The translations under genes and the position numbers were made by a program. The notes below the pieces were generated by a model, which worked only from the letters and a program-made list of their open reading frames with translations, was not told where the DNA came from and searched no databases. DNA of 32,857 nucleotides from Bacteroidia bacterium (GTDB lineage: Bacteria; Bacteroidota; Bacteroidia; NS11-12g; UBA9320): NCBI GenBank assembly GCA_016779945.1, contig JADHMR010000012.1:1-32857 (forward strand), written 5' to 3'. Of the stretch, positions 1 to 8,272 are shown piece by piece (the stretch's first letter is position 1; every line of letters starts with the position of its first letter).

Positions 1-1427
1 TTGACGATGCCATTGAAAAAGCAGCCAATCAACTTCCTAAAACTATTCATAAAGATGAAGTTTCTAAACGGGAAGATTACAGATCAATTAGCACCTTCAC
101 CATCGATCCAGCAGACGCAAAAGACTTTGATGATGCATTAAGTTTTCAAAAATTAAAAAATGGAAATACTGAAATTGGTGTTCATATAGCCGATGTTTCG
201 CATTATATAAATCCAACAGATGTTATTGATAAAGAGGCTATTAAAAGAGCCACATCCGTTTATTTAGTCGACCGAACAATACCAATGCTCCCTGAGGTCT
301 TGAGTAATAATATCTGTTCATTAAGGCCTCACGAAGAATCGTTGTGTTTCTCTGTAATATTTGAATTTGATTCAGATGCGAATGTCAAAGACTATCGATT
401 TGCAAAAACCGTCATTTACTCTGATCATCGTTTTTCGTATGAAGATGCCCAAGAAGTTATAGACTCAGAAAAAGGTCTGTATGCTGAAGAGTTGAAAACA
501 ATGAATCTAATTGCTTCAAAACTTCGAAAAAAGAAGTATGAAAATGGAGCGATTAATTTTGAAACAACCGAGTTTCGGTTCACCTTGGATAAAAATGGAA
601 AACCAATTGCAGTAATTCCTAAAGTCAGAAAAGATGCTCACAAGATGATTGAGGAGTATATGCTTCTTGCCAATAAATATGTTGCAAGACAGCTATATGT
701 TGACAACAATAAGATGCCTATTCCTTATCGTGTTCATGAGGAACCAAGTCCTGAAAAACTTGCTGAATTTGCTGAGACTGCTTTAAATTTTGGTTTCAGA
801 ATTGATACTTCAAACTACAAACAGCTTGCAGCTTCTATCAATAGTATGGTGAGTAAAGTTCAAGGTACCTTAGAAGGAGATATACTTCAACCATTAGCCA
901 TAAGAAGTATGGAAAAAGCATATTATACCACAAAAAAAGTAGGCCATTTCGGATTAGGATTTGATCATTATGCCCATTTCACATCTCCTATTCGTCGATA
1001 TCCTGATCTGATTACCCATAGGATGTTGAATGATTATCTTCAGAACAAAAAGTCATTTGATTATAGTCAAGTTGAGGCAATGGCATCGCATAGTAGTAAG
1101 CAAGAACAAAAAGCTACAAATGCAGAGAGAGCAAGTATTAAATACAAACAGGTTGAATATATGAGTGGTTTTAAAGGAGAAGAATTTGAGGGAATCATCA
1201 GTGGATTAACCGAGTGGGGTATTTACATAGAAATTATTGAGAATAAATGTGAAGGTATGGTTCGATTGAGAGATATAAAAGGAGATCAATACAGTTACTA
1301 CCCTGATAAAAAAATGATAAGAGGAAGAAGAACAGGTAAATCGTTCAATATGGGAGATAAATTATGGATTCGTGTAAAAAATACGGATTTGAATAAACGA
1401 AACATTGATTTTCAAATTATTTCGTAA
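1..1427 (+). CDS. rnr: Ribonuclease R, 3' part (5' end outside window)
   Basis: Processive 3'-to-5' exoribonuclease that degrades structured RNA. The reading frame is open from base 3, well upstream of the ATG at 285 given by the ORF track, so the gene is cut by the window edge. About 474 C-terminal residues are visible, where the family usually has about 700 or more. The RNB catalytic signature TIDPADAKDFDDA lies in the upstream extension, with its acidic metal-binding cluster intact. Further RNB motifs follow (HIADVSHYI, HFTSPIRRYPDLITHR). A C-terminal S1 RNA-binding domain begins at FEGIISGLTEWGIYIE. The cold-shock domains expected at the N-terminus lie outside the window. The next gene follows after 26 bases on the same strand. 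RNase II is the alternative name, but the Bacteroidota homologue with this architecture is normally RNase R. Confidence 0.95.
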   Translation, partial: DDAIEKAANQLPKTIHKDEVSKREDYRSISTFTIDPADAKDFDDALSFQKLKNGNTEIGVHIADVSHYINPTDVIDKEAIKRATSVYLVDRTIPMLPEVLSNNICSLRPHEESLCFSVIFEFDSDANVKDYRFAKTVIYSDHRFSYEDAQEVIDSEKGLYAEELKTMNLIASKLRKKKYENGAINFETTEFRFTLDKNGKPIAVIPKVRKDAHKMIEEYMLLANKYVARQLYVDNNKMPIPYRVHEEPSPEKLAEFAETALNFGFRIDTSNYKQLAASINSMVSKVQGTLEGDILQPLAIRSMEKAYYTTKKVGHFGLGFDHYAHFTSPIRRYPDLITHRMLNDYLQNKKSFDYSQVEAMASHSSKQEQKATNAERASIKYKQVEYMSGFKGEEFEGIISGLTEWGIYIEIIENKCEGMVRLRDIKGDQYSYYPDKKMIRGRRTGKSFNMGDKLWIRVKNTDLNKRNIDFQIIS

Positions 1428-1439
1428 AAGGAAGAACTA

Positions 1440-1447
1440 TAAATTTG
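1440..1447 (+). promoter_or_regulatory. Candidate -7 box TAAATTTG before the polyprenyl synthase gene
   Basis: TAAATTTG matches the Bacteroidota sigma-ABfr -7 consensus TAnnTTTG. It ends 6 bases before the preferred ATG at 1454, so a transcript would be leaderless or nearly so. No clear TTG -33 box sits 17-23 bases upstream; the best is TTT at 1420-1422. The match may be chance in AT-rich DNA. Confidence 0.35.
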
Positions 1448-1453
1448 TTGCAC

Positions 1454-2416
1454 ATGCAAAAACTAAAAGAAATCATAGCTGAATTTGAAGCTCATCTCCC
1501 TTCAATAACTACACAACCAGGTAGTCCGAGAGAAGTATACGAACCGATCTCATATATTTTAAATATCGGGGGTAAACGAATTCGTCCAGCAATGACCTTA
1601 GCTGCATATAAATTATATCAGGATAAAACTGCTGATGATGTAATCAAACTTGCACAAGCTATTGAAATGTTTCACAATTTTACACTCATGCACGATGACA
1701 TCATGGACAAATCTGAATTGAGAAGAGGACAACAAACCGTCCATCTTAAATGGGATGACGCAACCGCTATATTATGCGGCGATCTTTTGCAAATTGAAGT
1801 ATATGAAAAACTAACCGAAATTGGAAATTTAGACATTCTTAATCTATTTAATAAAATGGCAAGAGAATTGTGTGAGGGTCAGATGAATGACATGATGTTT
1901 GAATCGAGAAGTATTGTCACCAACGAAGAATACCTCCACATGATTAGACAAAAAACGGCAGTATTAATTGGCTTCAGTCTTCAAGCAGGTGCTTTACTTG
2001 GTGGTGCATCAAAAATAGAATCTGACACATTATACGATTTGGGAATATCTATGGGCTTATCATTTCAATTAATGGATGACTACCTCGATAGTTTTGGTGA
2101 AAAAGCCAAAGTTGGGAAAAAAATTGGCGGTGATATCTTGAATAAAAAGAAAACATTTCTTTGGAACGAAATGTGGACTAACCTAAATCAAGAAGAGATA
2201 GATTCAATAAATCATGTTTTTGAAACATCAAATGATGACGAAATAATTGAATTTATTAAACGGAAAATGCAATCAACTAAAGCAGATCAAAAAACTCTCC
2301 ATCTAGCTGAACAGTATACTACAAGCAGTCATTCTATTCTGGATCATTTATCAAAAATTGGAAATACCGAATATTTAGAAGAAATTTTGAATTTGTTATC
2401 TAAAAGAGAAAATTGA
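1454..2416 (+). CDS. Polyprenyl (farnesyl/geranylgeranyl-type) diphosphate synthase
   Basis: Trans-prenyltransferase that condenses isopentenyl diphosphate with allylic diphosphates to make precursors of quinones and other isoprenoids. Visible family motifs are GGKRIRP (IPP binding), the first aspartate-rich motif in MHDDIMDKSELRRGQ, and the second in QLMDDYLDSFGEKAKVGKK. At 320 residues it has normal family length. The ORF track starts at TTG 1445 (MLHMQKL). I prefer the ATG at 1454, because the TTG codons overlap a candidate -7 box and the upstream residues add nothing recognisable. The stop codon overlaps the start of the downstream lipoate ligase gene by 4 bases, suggesting translational coupling. 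The chain length of the product cannot be read from the sequence with confidence. Confidence 0.93.
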   Translation: MQKLKEIIAEFEAHLPSITTQPGSPREVYEPISYILNIGGKRIRPAMTLAAYKLYQDKTADDVIKLAQAIEMFHNFTLMHDDIMDKSELRRGQQTVHLKWDDATAILCGDLLQIEVYEKLTEIGNLDILNLFNKMARELCEGQMNDMMFESRSIVTNEEYLHMIRQKTAVLIGFSLQAGALLGGASKIESDTLYDLGISMGLSFQLMDDYLDSFGEKAKVGKKIGGDILNKKKTFLWNEMWTNLNQEEIDSINHVFETSNDDEIIEFIKRKMQSTKADQKTLHLAEQYTTSSHSILDHLSKIGNTEYLEEILNLLSKREN

Positions 2417-3264
2417 AACCCATAGACATTTACATCTCGTCCTCCCATGACATATATAAAAATATTGCTCTTGAGGAGTTTCTTTTAACTAGCTCAAAAC
2501 AAGATATTTTATTATTTTATATCAATAAAGACGCTGTTGTTATAGGTAAGCACCAAAATCCATGGATAGAAGTTGATTTATCACCATCTAGAGATTTTAA
2601 AATTATCAGAAGGTTAAGTGGTGGTGGAACTGTTTTTCATGATCTAGGAAATATTAACTTTTCATTTTTGCGAAATAAAGAAACTGATTTTGTCAATTTC
2701 AAAGAACATATTATTCCGATTAGTAAAACCCTAGAACAACTTAATATTCCCAATAGTATATCTGAACGAAATGATCTGTTTGTTGGTGAATATAAAGTAA
2801 GTGGTAACGCTGAACATGTAAACAGCTCACTAAAAAGATTATTACATCACGGGACTTTACTGTATGATAGCAATCTCGTAAAACTTAATGGAAGCATAAA
2901 ACCAAAAGAAGTATTGAACATTAAAACGCATGCAGTGCCATCAAAAAGAAGTCCTGTTTCCAATTTGAGAAAATTCTATGATTGGGGCAGCACAGAAACC
3001 TTTCTTGAATTAATTGTCCAAAAATTAAAAATCATAATTGATGTAAATTCTGTACAAGAAATAGATCCATCAAACATGACAGAAATCACCAATTTAGTCA
3101 ATGAAAAATACGCTTTAGACGAATGGAATTTTAATCATACACCCCAGTTTAAATACACTGGCAAATCTGGTGAGATTTATAAAATAAGAAAAGGCAAAGT
3201 AATAGAATCTAAAAATTCTAACGAAATTGGGCTACCCTTCAAAAAAATATTAGAGCATGACTAG
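2413..3264 (+). CDS. lplA: Lipoate--protein ligase A family protein
   Basis: Attaches lipoate, through lipoyl-AMP, to lysines of 2-oxoacid dehydrogenase E2 subunits and the glycine cleavage H protein. The BPL/LplA catalytic domain is evident. It has the lipoate-binding motif RRLSGGGTVFHDLGNINF near residues 73-90, the catalytic lysine segment VGEYKVSGNAEH, and then LLHHGTLLYDSNL. A small C-terminal accessory region follows, for a total of 283 residues. The only plausible start is TTG at 2413, overlapping the previous stop as TTGA, so translation is probably coupled to the prenyl synthase. The 3' end overlaps nth by 8 bases. The window also carries part of gcvP, another glycine-cleavage gene, but not in the same operon. 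Confidence 0.93.
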   Translation: MKPIDIYISSSHDIYKNIALEEFLLTSSKQDILLFYINKDAVVIGKHQNPWIEVDLSPSRDFKIIRRLSGGGTVFHDLGNINFSFLRNKETDFVNFKEHIIPISKTLEQLNIPNSISERNDLFVGEYKVSGNAEHVNSSLKRLLHHGTLLYDSNLVKLNGSIKPKEVLNIKTHAVPSKRSPVSNLRKFYDWGSTETFLELIVQKLKIIIDVNSVQEIDPSNMTEITNLVNEKYALDEWNFNHTPQFKYTGKSGEIYKIRKGKVIESKNSNEIGLPFKKILEHD

Positions 3265-3892
3265 AAAAGAAAGAGCATATGAAATTCATAAAATTCTAGA
3301 ATCTGAATTTGCAGAAGTACCCATACCTTTAGATCACAAAGATCCATACACACTTCTTATTGCTGTTTTATTGTCAGCACAGTGTACAGATGAACGTGTA
3401 AATAAGATAACTCCACTCCTCTTTTCAAAAGCAGATAACCCATATGATATGGTTAAAATGACCATCGAAGAAATTAAATCGATTATTAGACCATGTGGTT
3501 TATCACCTATGAAAAGTAAGGGAATATACGGATTAAGTAAAATTTTGATAGAAGAATATGAAGGTCAAGTCCCTCAAGACATGGAGGCCCTAGAAAAACT
3601 CCCTGCTGTTGGTCATAAAACAGCAAGTGTAGTCATGAGTCAAGCATTTGGTGTTCCTGCATTTCCTATTGATACTCACATACACCGACTTGCATACCGT
3701 TGGAAGTTAAGCACAGGAAAAAATGTAAAACAAACAGAGAAAGATTTAAAATCTTGTTTTCCAATTGAATCTTGGAATAAAGTGCATCTCCAAATTATTT
3801 TCTTTGGAAGAAAATACTGTCCGGCTAGAGGTCATAACCCAAGAACTTGTCCTATATGTAAAACTTATGGACGAGCATCACTATTCAAATAA
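3257..3892 (+). CDS. nth: Endonuclease III (base-excision repair DNA glycosylase/AP lyase)
   Basis: Removes oxidised pyrimidines from DNA and nicks the abasic site. The helix-hairpin-helix and catalytic region LEKLPAVGHKTASVVMSQAFG ... FPIDTHIHRLAYRW is well preserved, with the catalytic lysine at about K121 and the catalytic aspartate at about D139. Length is 211 residues, typical for the family. The C-terminal iron-sulfur region is atypical. Only three cysteines are present (CPARGHNPRTCPIC, about residues 188, 198 and 201), and the protein ends ten residues later without the expected fourth. The spacing also differs from the classical C-X6-C-X2-C-X5-C pattern. The enzyme may lack the 4Fe-4S cluster or use another ligand. 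The start overlaps lplA by 8 bases, so this is the third member of a coupled cluster. Confidence 0.94.
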   Translation: MTRKERAYEIHKILESEFAEVPIPLDHKDPYTLLIAVLLSAQCTDERVNKITPLLFSKADNPYDMVKMTIEEIKSIIRPCGLSPMKSKGIYGLSKILIEEYEGQVPQDMEALEKLPAVGHKTASVVMSQAFGVPAFPIDTHIHRLAYRWKLSTGKNVKQTEKDLKSCFPIESWNKVHLQIIFFGRKYCPARGHNPRTCPICKTYGRASLFK

Positions 3893-3924
3893 GTTATTAT
3901 TCAAAGTTTTCATTCATATACACC

Positions 3925-3932
3925 TAACTTTG
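3925..3932 (+). promoter_or_regulatory. Candidate -7 box TAACTTTG before the pseudouridine synthase gene
   Basis: TAACTTTG (followed by C) matches the Bacteroidota -7 consensus TAnnTTTG and ends 10 bases before the ATG at 3943. It lies in the 50-base gap after nth, the first real gap since the prenyl synthase gene. No TTG -33 element is present at the right distance. Confidence 0.45.
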
Positions 3933-3942
3933 CAAACGAATA

Positions 3943-4641
3943 ATGAATCTGGAAGTAATTTACGAGGATAATCACCTAATTGCTGTTAATAAACCAGCAG
4001 GTCTTGTAGTGCAAGATAATGAGCACGGTCTGGCATCTTTGGAGCATCACGTGAAGTCGTATATTAAGGAAAAATACAACAAACCTGGAGCTGTTTTTTT
4101 AGGATGTATTCATCGGTTAGATACCAATGTTACGGGTATCGTATTATTTGCAAGAACGAGCAAGGCACTAACTCGAATGAATGATCAGTTCAAAAATCGA
4201 TTAATTCAAAAGACATACGCTGCTCTAATTCGGCGAAAACCCCAACCGATGGCTGGCACGCTAGAACATTGGTTAAAAAAAGATCCAAAACAGAATAAAA
4301 CAAAGCTATACCACGAAGAACAAAGTGGTAGTAAAAAAGCAATCCTTCATTACGAATTTATCAATACTGCAAACCATTGCTTTTTGGTAAAGGTTAGACC
4401 AATTACAGGAAGACCCCATCAAATACGTGTTCAACTTGCTCGAACATTTACTGGAATCGTTGGAGATGTGAAGTATGGTCAAACAAAACCAACATCAGAT
4501 AGAAGTATTTATTTGCATGCACTTGGTTTGTCATTTATGCATCCTGTAAGTAAAGAAAATTTAAATTTGCATGCGCCAATGCCCCAATTTGGAAATTGGA
4601 AATTTTTTAAAGACATCGAAAAAAACTTGTTGAAAGAATGA
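3943..4641 (+). CDS. RluA-family RNA pseudouridine synthase
   Basis: Isomerises uridine to pseudouridine in rRNA or tRNA. The family signature HRLDTNVTGIVLFARTSKA contains the catalytic aspartate (canonical form HRLDxxTSG). The later motif VRPITGRPHQIRVQLA is the conserved C-terminal part of the RluA active site. Length is 232 residues and there is no S4 domain, so it is the short RluA/RluC-like form. The target nucleotide cannot be assigned from sequence. Its TGA overlaps the pruA ATG in an ATGA junction, implying co-translation although the functions look unrelated. ORF 3765-3971 in another frame is a shadow. Confidence 0.9.
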   Translation: MNLEVIYEDNHLIAVNKPAGLVVQDNEHGLASLEHHVKSYIKEKYNKPGAVFLGCIHRLDTNVTGIVLFARTSKALTRMNDQFKNRLIQKTYAALIRRKPQPMAGTLEHWLKKDPKQNKTKLYHEEQSGSKKAILHYEFINTANHCFLVKVRPITGRPHQIRVQLARTFTGIVGDVKYGQTKPTSDRSIYLHALGLSFMHPVSKENLNLHAPMPQFGNWKFFKDIEKNLLKE

Positions 4642-6263
4642 ATCAAATCGTAAAAATACCCCAAGCTAAAAATGAACCTGTAAAATCATATGCCCCAGGT
4701 GATACTGAAACTCTTAATCTAAAAAGTAAGCTACAAGAAATGAAAAATACAACGATAGACATTCCAATGTATATCGGCAGTAAAGAAATTTTTACAGAAG
4801 AAAAAATATCCATGCACCCACCGCATGAAATCAATCATACATTGGGTACATTCAACAAAGGAAATGCTTCTCACGTTGAAGCCGCAATTTCTGCAGCTTT
4901 AGAGGCAAAAGAAAGCTGGGCAAAGATGCCTTGGGAATCTCGAGCTGCTATTTTCTTGAGAGCTGCTGATCTTTTGGCAGGCCCATATCGAGACAGAATG
5001 AATGCAGCAACCATGCTTGCACAATCTAAAAATGCAATGCAAGCTGAAATAGATGCAGCATGTGAAATGATTGATTTTTTCAAATTCAACGTTCAATACA
5101 TGAGTGAAATCTATGCACAACAACCGCCAGAAAATTCTCCAGGTGTATGGAACCAACTTGAATACAGGCCTTTAGAAGGTTTTGTATTTGCACTTTCTCC
5201 TTTCAACTTTACAAGTATTGCTGCAAACCTATGTTCAGCTCCTGCAATGATGGGAAATACTGTTGTGTGGAAACCAGCAGAAACACAAATCTATAGTGCT
5301 CAAGTAATCATGGAACTATACAAAGAGGCTGGTTTACCTGATGGAGTTATCAATCTTGTTTATGTAGATGGACCTACTACCGGTGATGTGATTTTTAATC
5401 ACAGAGATTTTGCTGGCATTCATTTTACAGGAAGTACTGGAGTATTCAGACATATATGGAAAACCATTGGAAACAATATAGATAAATACAGAAGTTATCC
5501 CAGAATTGTAGGCGAAACAGGTGGCAAGGATTTTGTAATGGTTCATGCAAGTGCAGATATCAACCAAGTAAATACTGCTCTTGTTCGAGGATCTTTCGAA
5601 TTTCAGGGTCAAAAATGTTCTGCAGCATCTAGAGCTTACATTCCACAAAGTATGTGGACCAAATTAAAACCAATCCTTGTCGAAACTACAAATAGCCTTA
5701 AAATGGGTACTACTGAGGATTTCAGTAACTTTATTAATGCCGTAATTGACCAAAAATCGTTCGATAAAATTTCAAGCTATATTGATAGAGTGAATGAGAG
5801 TTCAGAGGCTGAGGTAATTGCTGGTGGTTCTTATGATGATAGTGATGGATATTTTATTCGTCCAACTATTATTGAAACAACAAATCCAGCATATGCAACC
5901 ATGTGTGATGAATTATTTGGACCTGTTTTATCCATATACGTTTACCCTGATGATGAATACGAAAAAACACTCCGTTTGGTGGATAATACTTCAGAATATG
6001 CTCTAACTGGTGCTATCTACGCAAAAGGGCGAGAACATATTAATACTGCACTAGACATTTTAAGAAACTCAGCAGGTAATTTTTATATAAATGATAAGCC
6101 AACTGGAGCCGTTGTTGGACAACAACCATTTGGAGGTGCCAGAGGAAGTGGAACTAACGATAAGGCCGGAGCACCTATAAACTTAATGCGTTGGACATCA
6201 ATGCGAACCATCAAAGAAACATTTGTTTCTCCATTGTCTTACGAATATCCCTTTCATAGCTAA
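4638..6263 (+). CDS. pruA: L-glutamate gamma-semialdehyde (1-pyrroline-5-carboxylate) dehydrogenase
   Basis: NAD-dependent aldehyde dehydrogenase that converts glutamate semialdehyde/P5C to glutamate, the second step of proline catabolism. At 541 residues it matches the single-function P5CDH type, without a fused proline dehydrogenase. Visible motifs are ALSPFNFTSIAANL in the cofactor fold, FTGSTGVF, the general base in VGETGGKDF (about E293), the catalytic cysteine in FQGQKCSAASRAY (about C327), and the C-terminal PFGGARGSGTNDKAGAP. The start ATG overlaps the upstream stop by 4 bases. A proline dehydrogenase gene is not present in the window. The azurin-like gene follows after 6 bases. Confidence 0.95.
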   Translation: MNQIVKIPQAKNEPVKSYAPGDTETLNLKSKLQEMKNTTIDIPMYIGSKEIFTEEKISMHPPHEINHTLGTFNKGNASHVEAAISAALEAKESWAKMPWESRAAIFLRAADLLAGPYRDRMNAATMLAQSKNAMQAEIDAACEMIDFFKFNVQYMSEIYAQQPPENSPGVWNQLEYRPLEGFVFALSPFNFTSIAANLCSAPAMMGNTVVWKPAETQIYSAQVIMELYKEAGLPDGVINLVYVDGPTTGDVIFNHRDFAGIHFTGSTGVFRHIWKTIGNNIDKYRSYPRIVGETGGKDFVMVHASADINQVNTALVRGSFEFQGQKCSAASRAYIPQSMWTKLKPILVETTNSLKMGTTEDFSNFINAVIDQKSFDKISSYIDRVNESSEAEVIAGGSYDDSDGYFIRPTIIETTNPAYATMCDELFGPVLSIYVYPDDEYEKTLRLVDNTSEYALTGAIYAKGREHINTALDILRNSAGNFYINDKPTGAVVGQQPFGGARGSGTNDKAGAPINLMRWTSMRTIKETFVSPLSYEYPFHS

Positions 6264-6269
6264 ACAATC

Positions 6270-6770
6270 ATGAATAAATTATCGCTTTTATCAATTCTCA
6301 TATTCGCTTTTGGCTGTGGAAATAATACACAATCAGGTTTTGAAAATGAAGAACCCATCTCATCTGCACCCATAGCAACTTCAAAAATCATCATGACCGA
6401 TACATTGTTTATCGTGGCATTGGGTAAAAATATGAGTGAAATGAAGTTTAACAAAAAAGTAATTCGTGTTCCTTCAGAAAAAAACATAACTATTGCTTTA
6501 ACTAATCAAAGCACTGATGCAACTTTGCCTCATAACATTGTATTCATTGAAAAAGGACATGCCAATGATGTTGGTCAAGGGGGGCTTAGTCATAAGAATA
6601 ATGCTTATGTTAATCCCGATGATAAAAATGTTATTGCACATTCACCACTTGCTCAAATTGGAGAGACTGTATATTTATCATTCGAAACTCCTGAAGCGGG
6701 CGAGTATGAGTTCATCTGCTCCTATCCCGGTCATTGGGGGATTATGAAAGGTGTGTTTATTACTGAATAA
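6270..6770 (+). CDS. Azurin/plastocyanin-like type-1 copper lipoprotein
   Basis: Small periplasmic or envelope electron carrier with a cupredoxin fold, 166 residues. The N-terminus MNKLSLLSILIFAFGCGNN looks like a lipoprotein signal with the lipidated cysteine at about C16; the lipobox AFGC is not fully canonical. All four expected copper ligands can be seen: His in LPHNIVF (about H88), and Cys, His and Met in CSYPGHWGIMKG (about C150, H155, M159). The C-X4-H-X3-M spacing is that of azurin. A low-complexity linker joins the lipid anchor to the domain. The gene follows pruA by 6 bases, so it is probably co-transcribed. Its stop is 2 bases from the stop of convergent dnaB. The redox partner is unknown; a cytochrome oxidase or peroxidase would be typical for the family. 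Confidence 0.88.
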   Translation: MNKLSLLSILIFAFGCGNNTQSGFENEEPISSAPIATSKIIMTDTLFIVALGKNMSEMKFNKKVIRVPSEKNITIALTNQSTDATLPHNIVFIEKGHANDVGQGGLSHKNNAYVNPDDKNVIAHSPLAQIGETVYLSFETPEAGEYEFICSYPGHWGIMKGVFITE

Positions 6771-6772
6771 GT

Positions 6773-8272
6773 TTAAAACGGAGTATCTTCTCCTGGATCA
6801 AAAGGAGACATATCGTTCATCTTGCTTGATAAAGTAACACTGCTATCAGTAAATGTGTCAGATCCGTAATTGCTATATCCCCAATCTGTAAACTTACCAT
6901 AATTTTTCACAAATTTTAAATTCACTGTCCCAGGTGAACCATTTCGATGCTTACGAATGATTATTTCTGTTAAACCCTCATTATCATTTCCTTCTTCATC
7001 TTGAGTTATGCCATAGTATTCTGGGCGATAAATAAAAGTTACAAGGTCAGCATCTTGCTCGATAGACCCTGATTCCCTCAAATCAGATAACATTGGCCGT
7101 TTGTCCTGTCTTTGCTCTACTGCCCTACTTAATTGGGCAAGAGCAATCACTGGGATATCCAATTCCTTTGCCAACGATTTTAAGGATCGAGATATGTAAG
7201 ATATCTCTTGTTCACGATTACCAGCCAACTTTTTATTACCCTCATCCGCCCTCATTAATTGGAGATAATCAATGATTATCATATCAATATTTCGTTGACG
7301 TTTTAATCTTCTTGCTTTAGCCTTCAAATCAAGAACGGTCAGGGCTGGTGTATCGTCAATAAATATACCTGCGTCTTCAATCGTGCTGATTTTAGTATGC
7401 AGTTGCTGCCATTCGTGTTCTGCCAGTTTACCACTTCTGATCTTTTCAGATGATAATTCTGCTTCGGAAGAAATTAATCGTTTTACCAGCTGTAGGCTAC
7501 TCATTTCAAGGGAGAAAAGAGCAATATTTTTATTTCCTATAACTGCGGCATTTCTAGCAACAGAAAGAACAAAAGCAGTCTTACCCATACCTGGTCTGGC
7601 AGCCAAAATAATCAAATCACTATTTTGCCACCCAGAGGTCATTCGATCCAATTCCGTAAAACCAGTAGCAATACCTGACAGACCATTATTATCAGATTTT
7701 GATTCCTCAATATCTTTAATAGCCTTTGCAATCAGATCACTCACAGAGTCGTAATTCTTAGTCATACTGTCATTCTTAATTTCGAATAACTGCTTTTCAG
7801 ACTCATCCAAAAGTTCAAAAGCATCGGAAGTTTCCTCGAATGCCTTTTCTCCTATTTCTCCAGCAACTGAAATTAATTGTCGTTGGATACTTTTCTGAAT
7901 AACAATATGAGCATGATATTCAATATTAGCAGCACTACTTACTCGATTCGTAAGTGAGGTAATATAGAACGCACCTCCAGCAGCTTCCAAATTTCCGTTT
8001 TTACGTAACTGCTCGGTTACTGTGAGAATATCAACAGGATTTCCAGCCATAAATAACTGGAGAATTGCTTCGTAAATCAATTGATGACTTTCTACATAGA
8101 ATGCCTCTTTTTTTAGATAACTCGCTACTTTTTCAGCAGCATGTTTCTCAAGCATTAACGCTCCTAAAACAGCTTCCTCCAATTCACGAGCCTGAGGTTG
8201 TAATTTGGACATTTGATTCAAATTACTGATTGAAAGTTTACTTTTAGGGGTATTGACTCGCTTTTTATCCAT
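6773..8272 (-). CDS. dnaB: Replicative DNA helicase DnaB
   Basis: Hexameric helicase that unwinds DNA at the replication fork. The 499-residue protein has the N-terminal DnaB domain (LQPQARELEEAVLGALMLEK ...), a linker, and a RecA-type C-terminal ATPase domain. That domain has Walker A AARPGMGKTAF near residue 230, Walker B MIIIDYLQLM, and the motif DLRESGSIEQDADLVTFIYRPEYY. The C-terminal tail is acidic. No intein or insertion is visible. The start ATG at 8272 is followed by a basic N-terminus. The gene diverges from clpC across 436 bases. A TAATTTTG box on the minus strand (8328-8335) could be its -7 element, but no matching -33 box is present. ORFs 7093-7275 and 7383-7754 on the plus strand are antisense shadows. 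Confidence 0.96.
   Translation of the reverse strand: MDKKRVNTPKSKLSISNLNQMSKLQPQARELEEAVLGALMLEKHAAEKVASYLKKEAFYVESHQLIYEAILQLFMAGNPVDILTVTEQLRKNGNLEAAGGAFYITSLTNRVSSAANIEYHAHIVIQKSIQRQLISVAGEIGEKAFEETSDAFELLDESEKQLFEIKNDSMTKNYDSVSDLIAKAIKDIEESKSDNNGLSGIATGFTELDRMTSGWQNSDLIILAARPGMGKTAFVLSVARNAAVIGNKNIALFSLEMSSLQLVKRLISSEAELSSEKIRSGKLAEHEWQQLHTKISTIEDAGIFIDDTPALTVLDLKAKARRLKRQRNIDMIIIDYLQLMRADEGNKKLAGNREQEISYISRSLKSLAKELDIPVIALAQLSRAVEQRQDKRPMLSDLRESGSIEQDADLVTFIYRPEYYGITQDEEGNDNEGLTEIIIRKHRNGSPGTVNLKFVKNYGKFTDWGYSNYGSDTFTDSSVTLSSKMNDMSPFDPGEDTPF

Noticed and set aside
5334-5648. 104-residue minus-strand ORF inside pruA.
   Set aside because: Overlaps the well-supported pruA gene, no start context, no family resemblance.
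7093-7754. Plus-strand ORFs of 60 and 123 residues inside dnaB (7093-7275, 7383-7754).
   Set aside because: Antisense shadows of a clear dnaB gene; translations have no recognisable domain.
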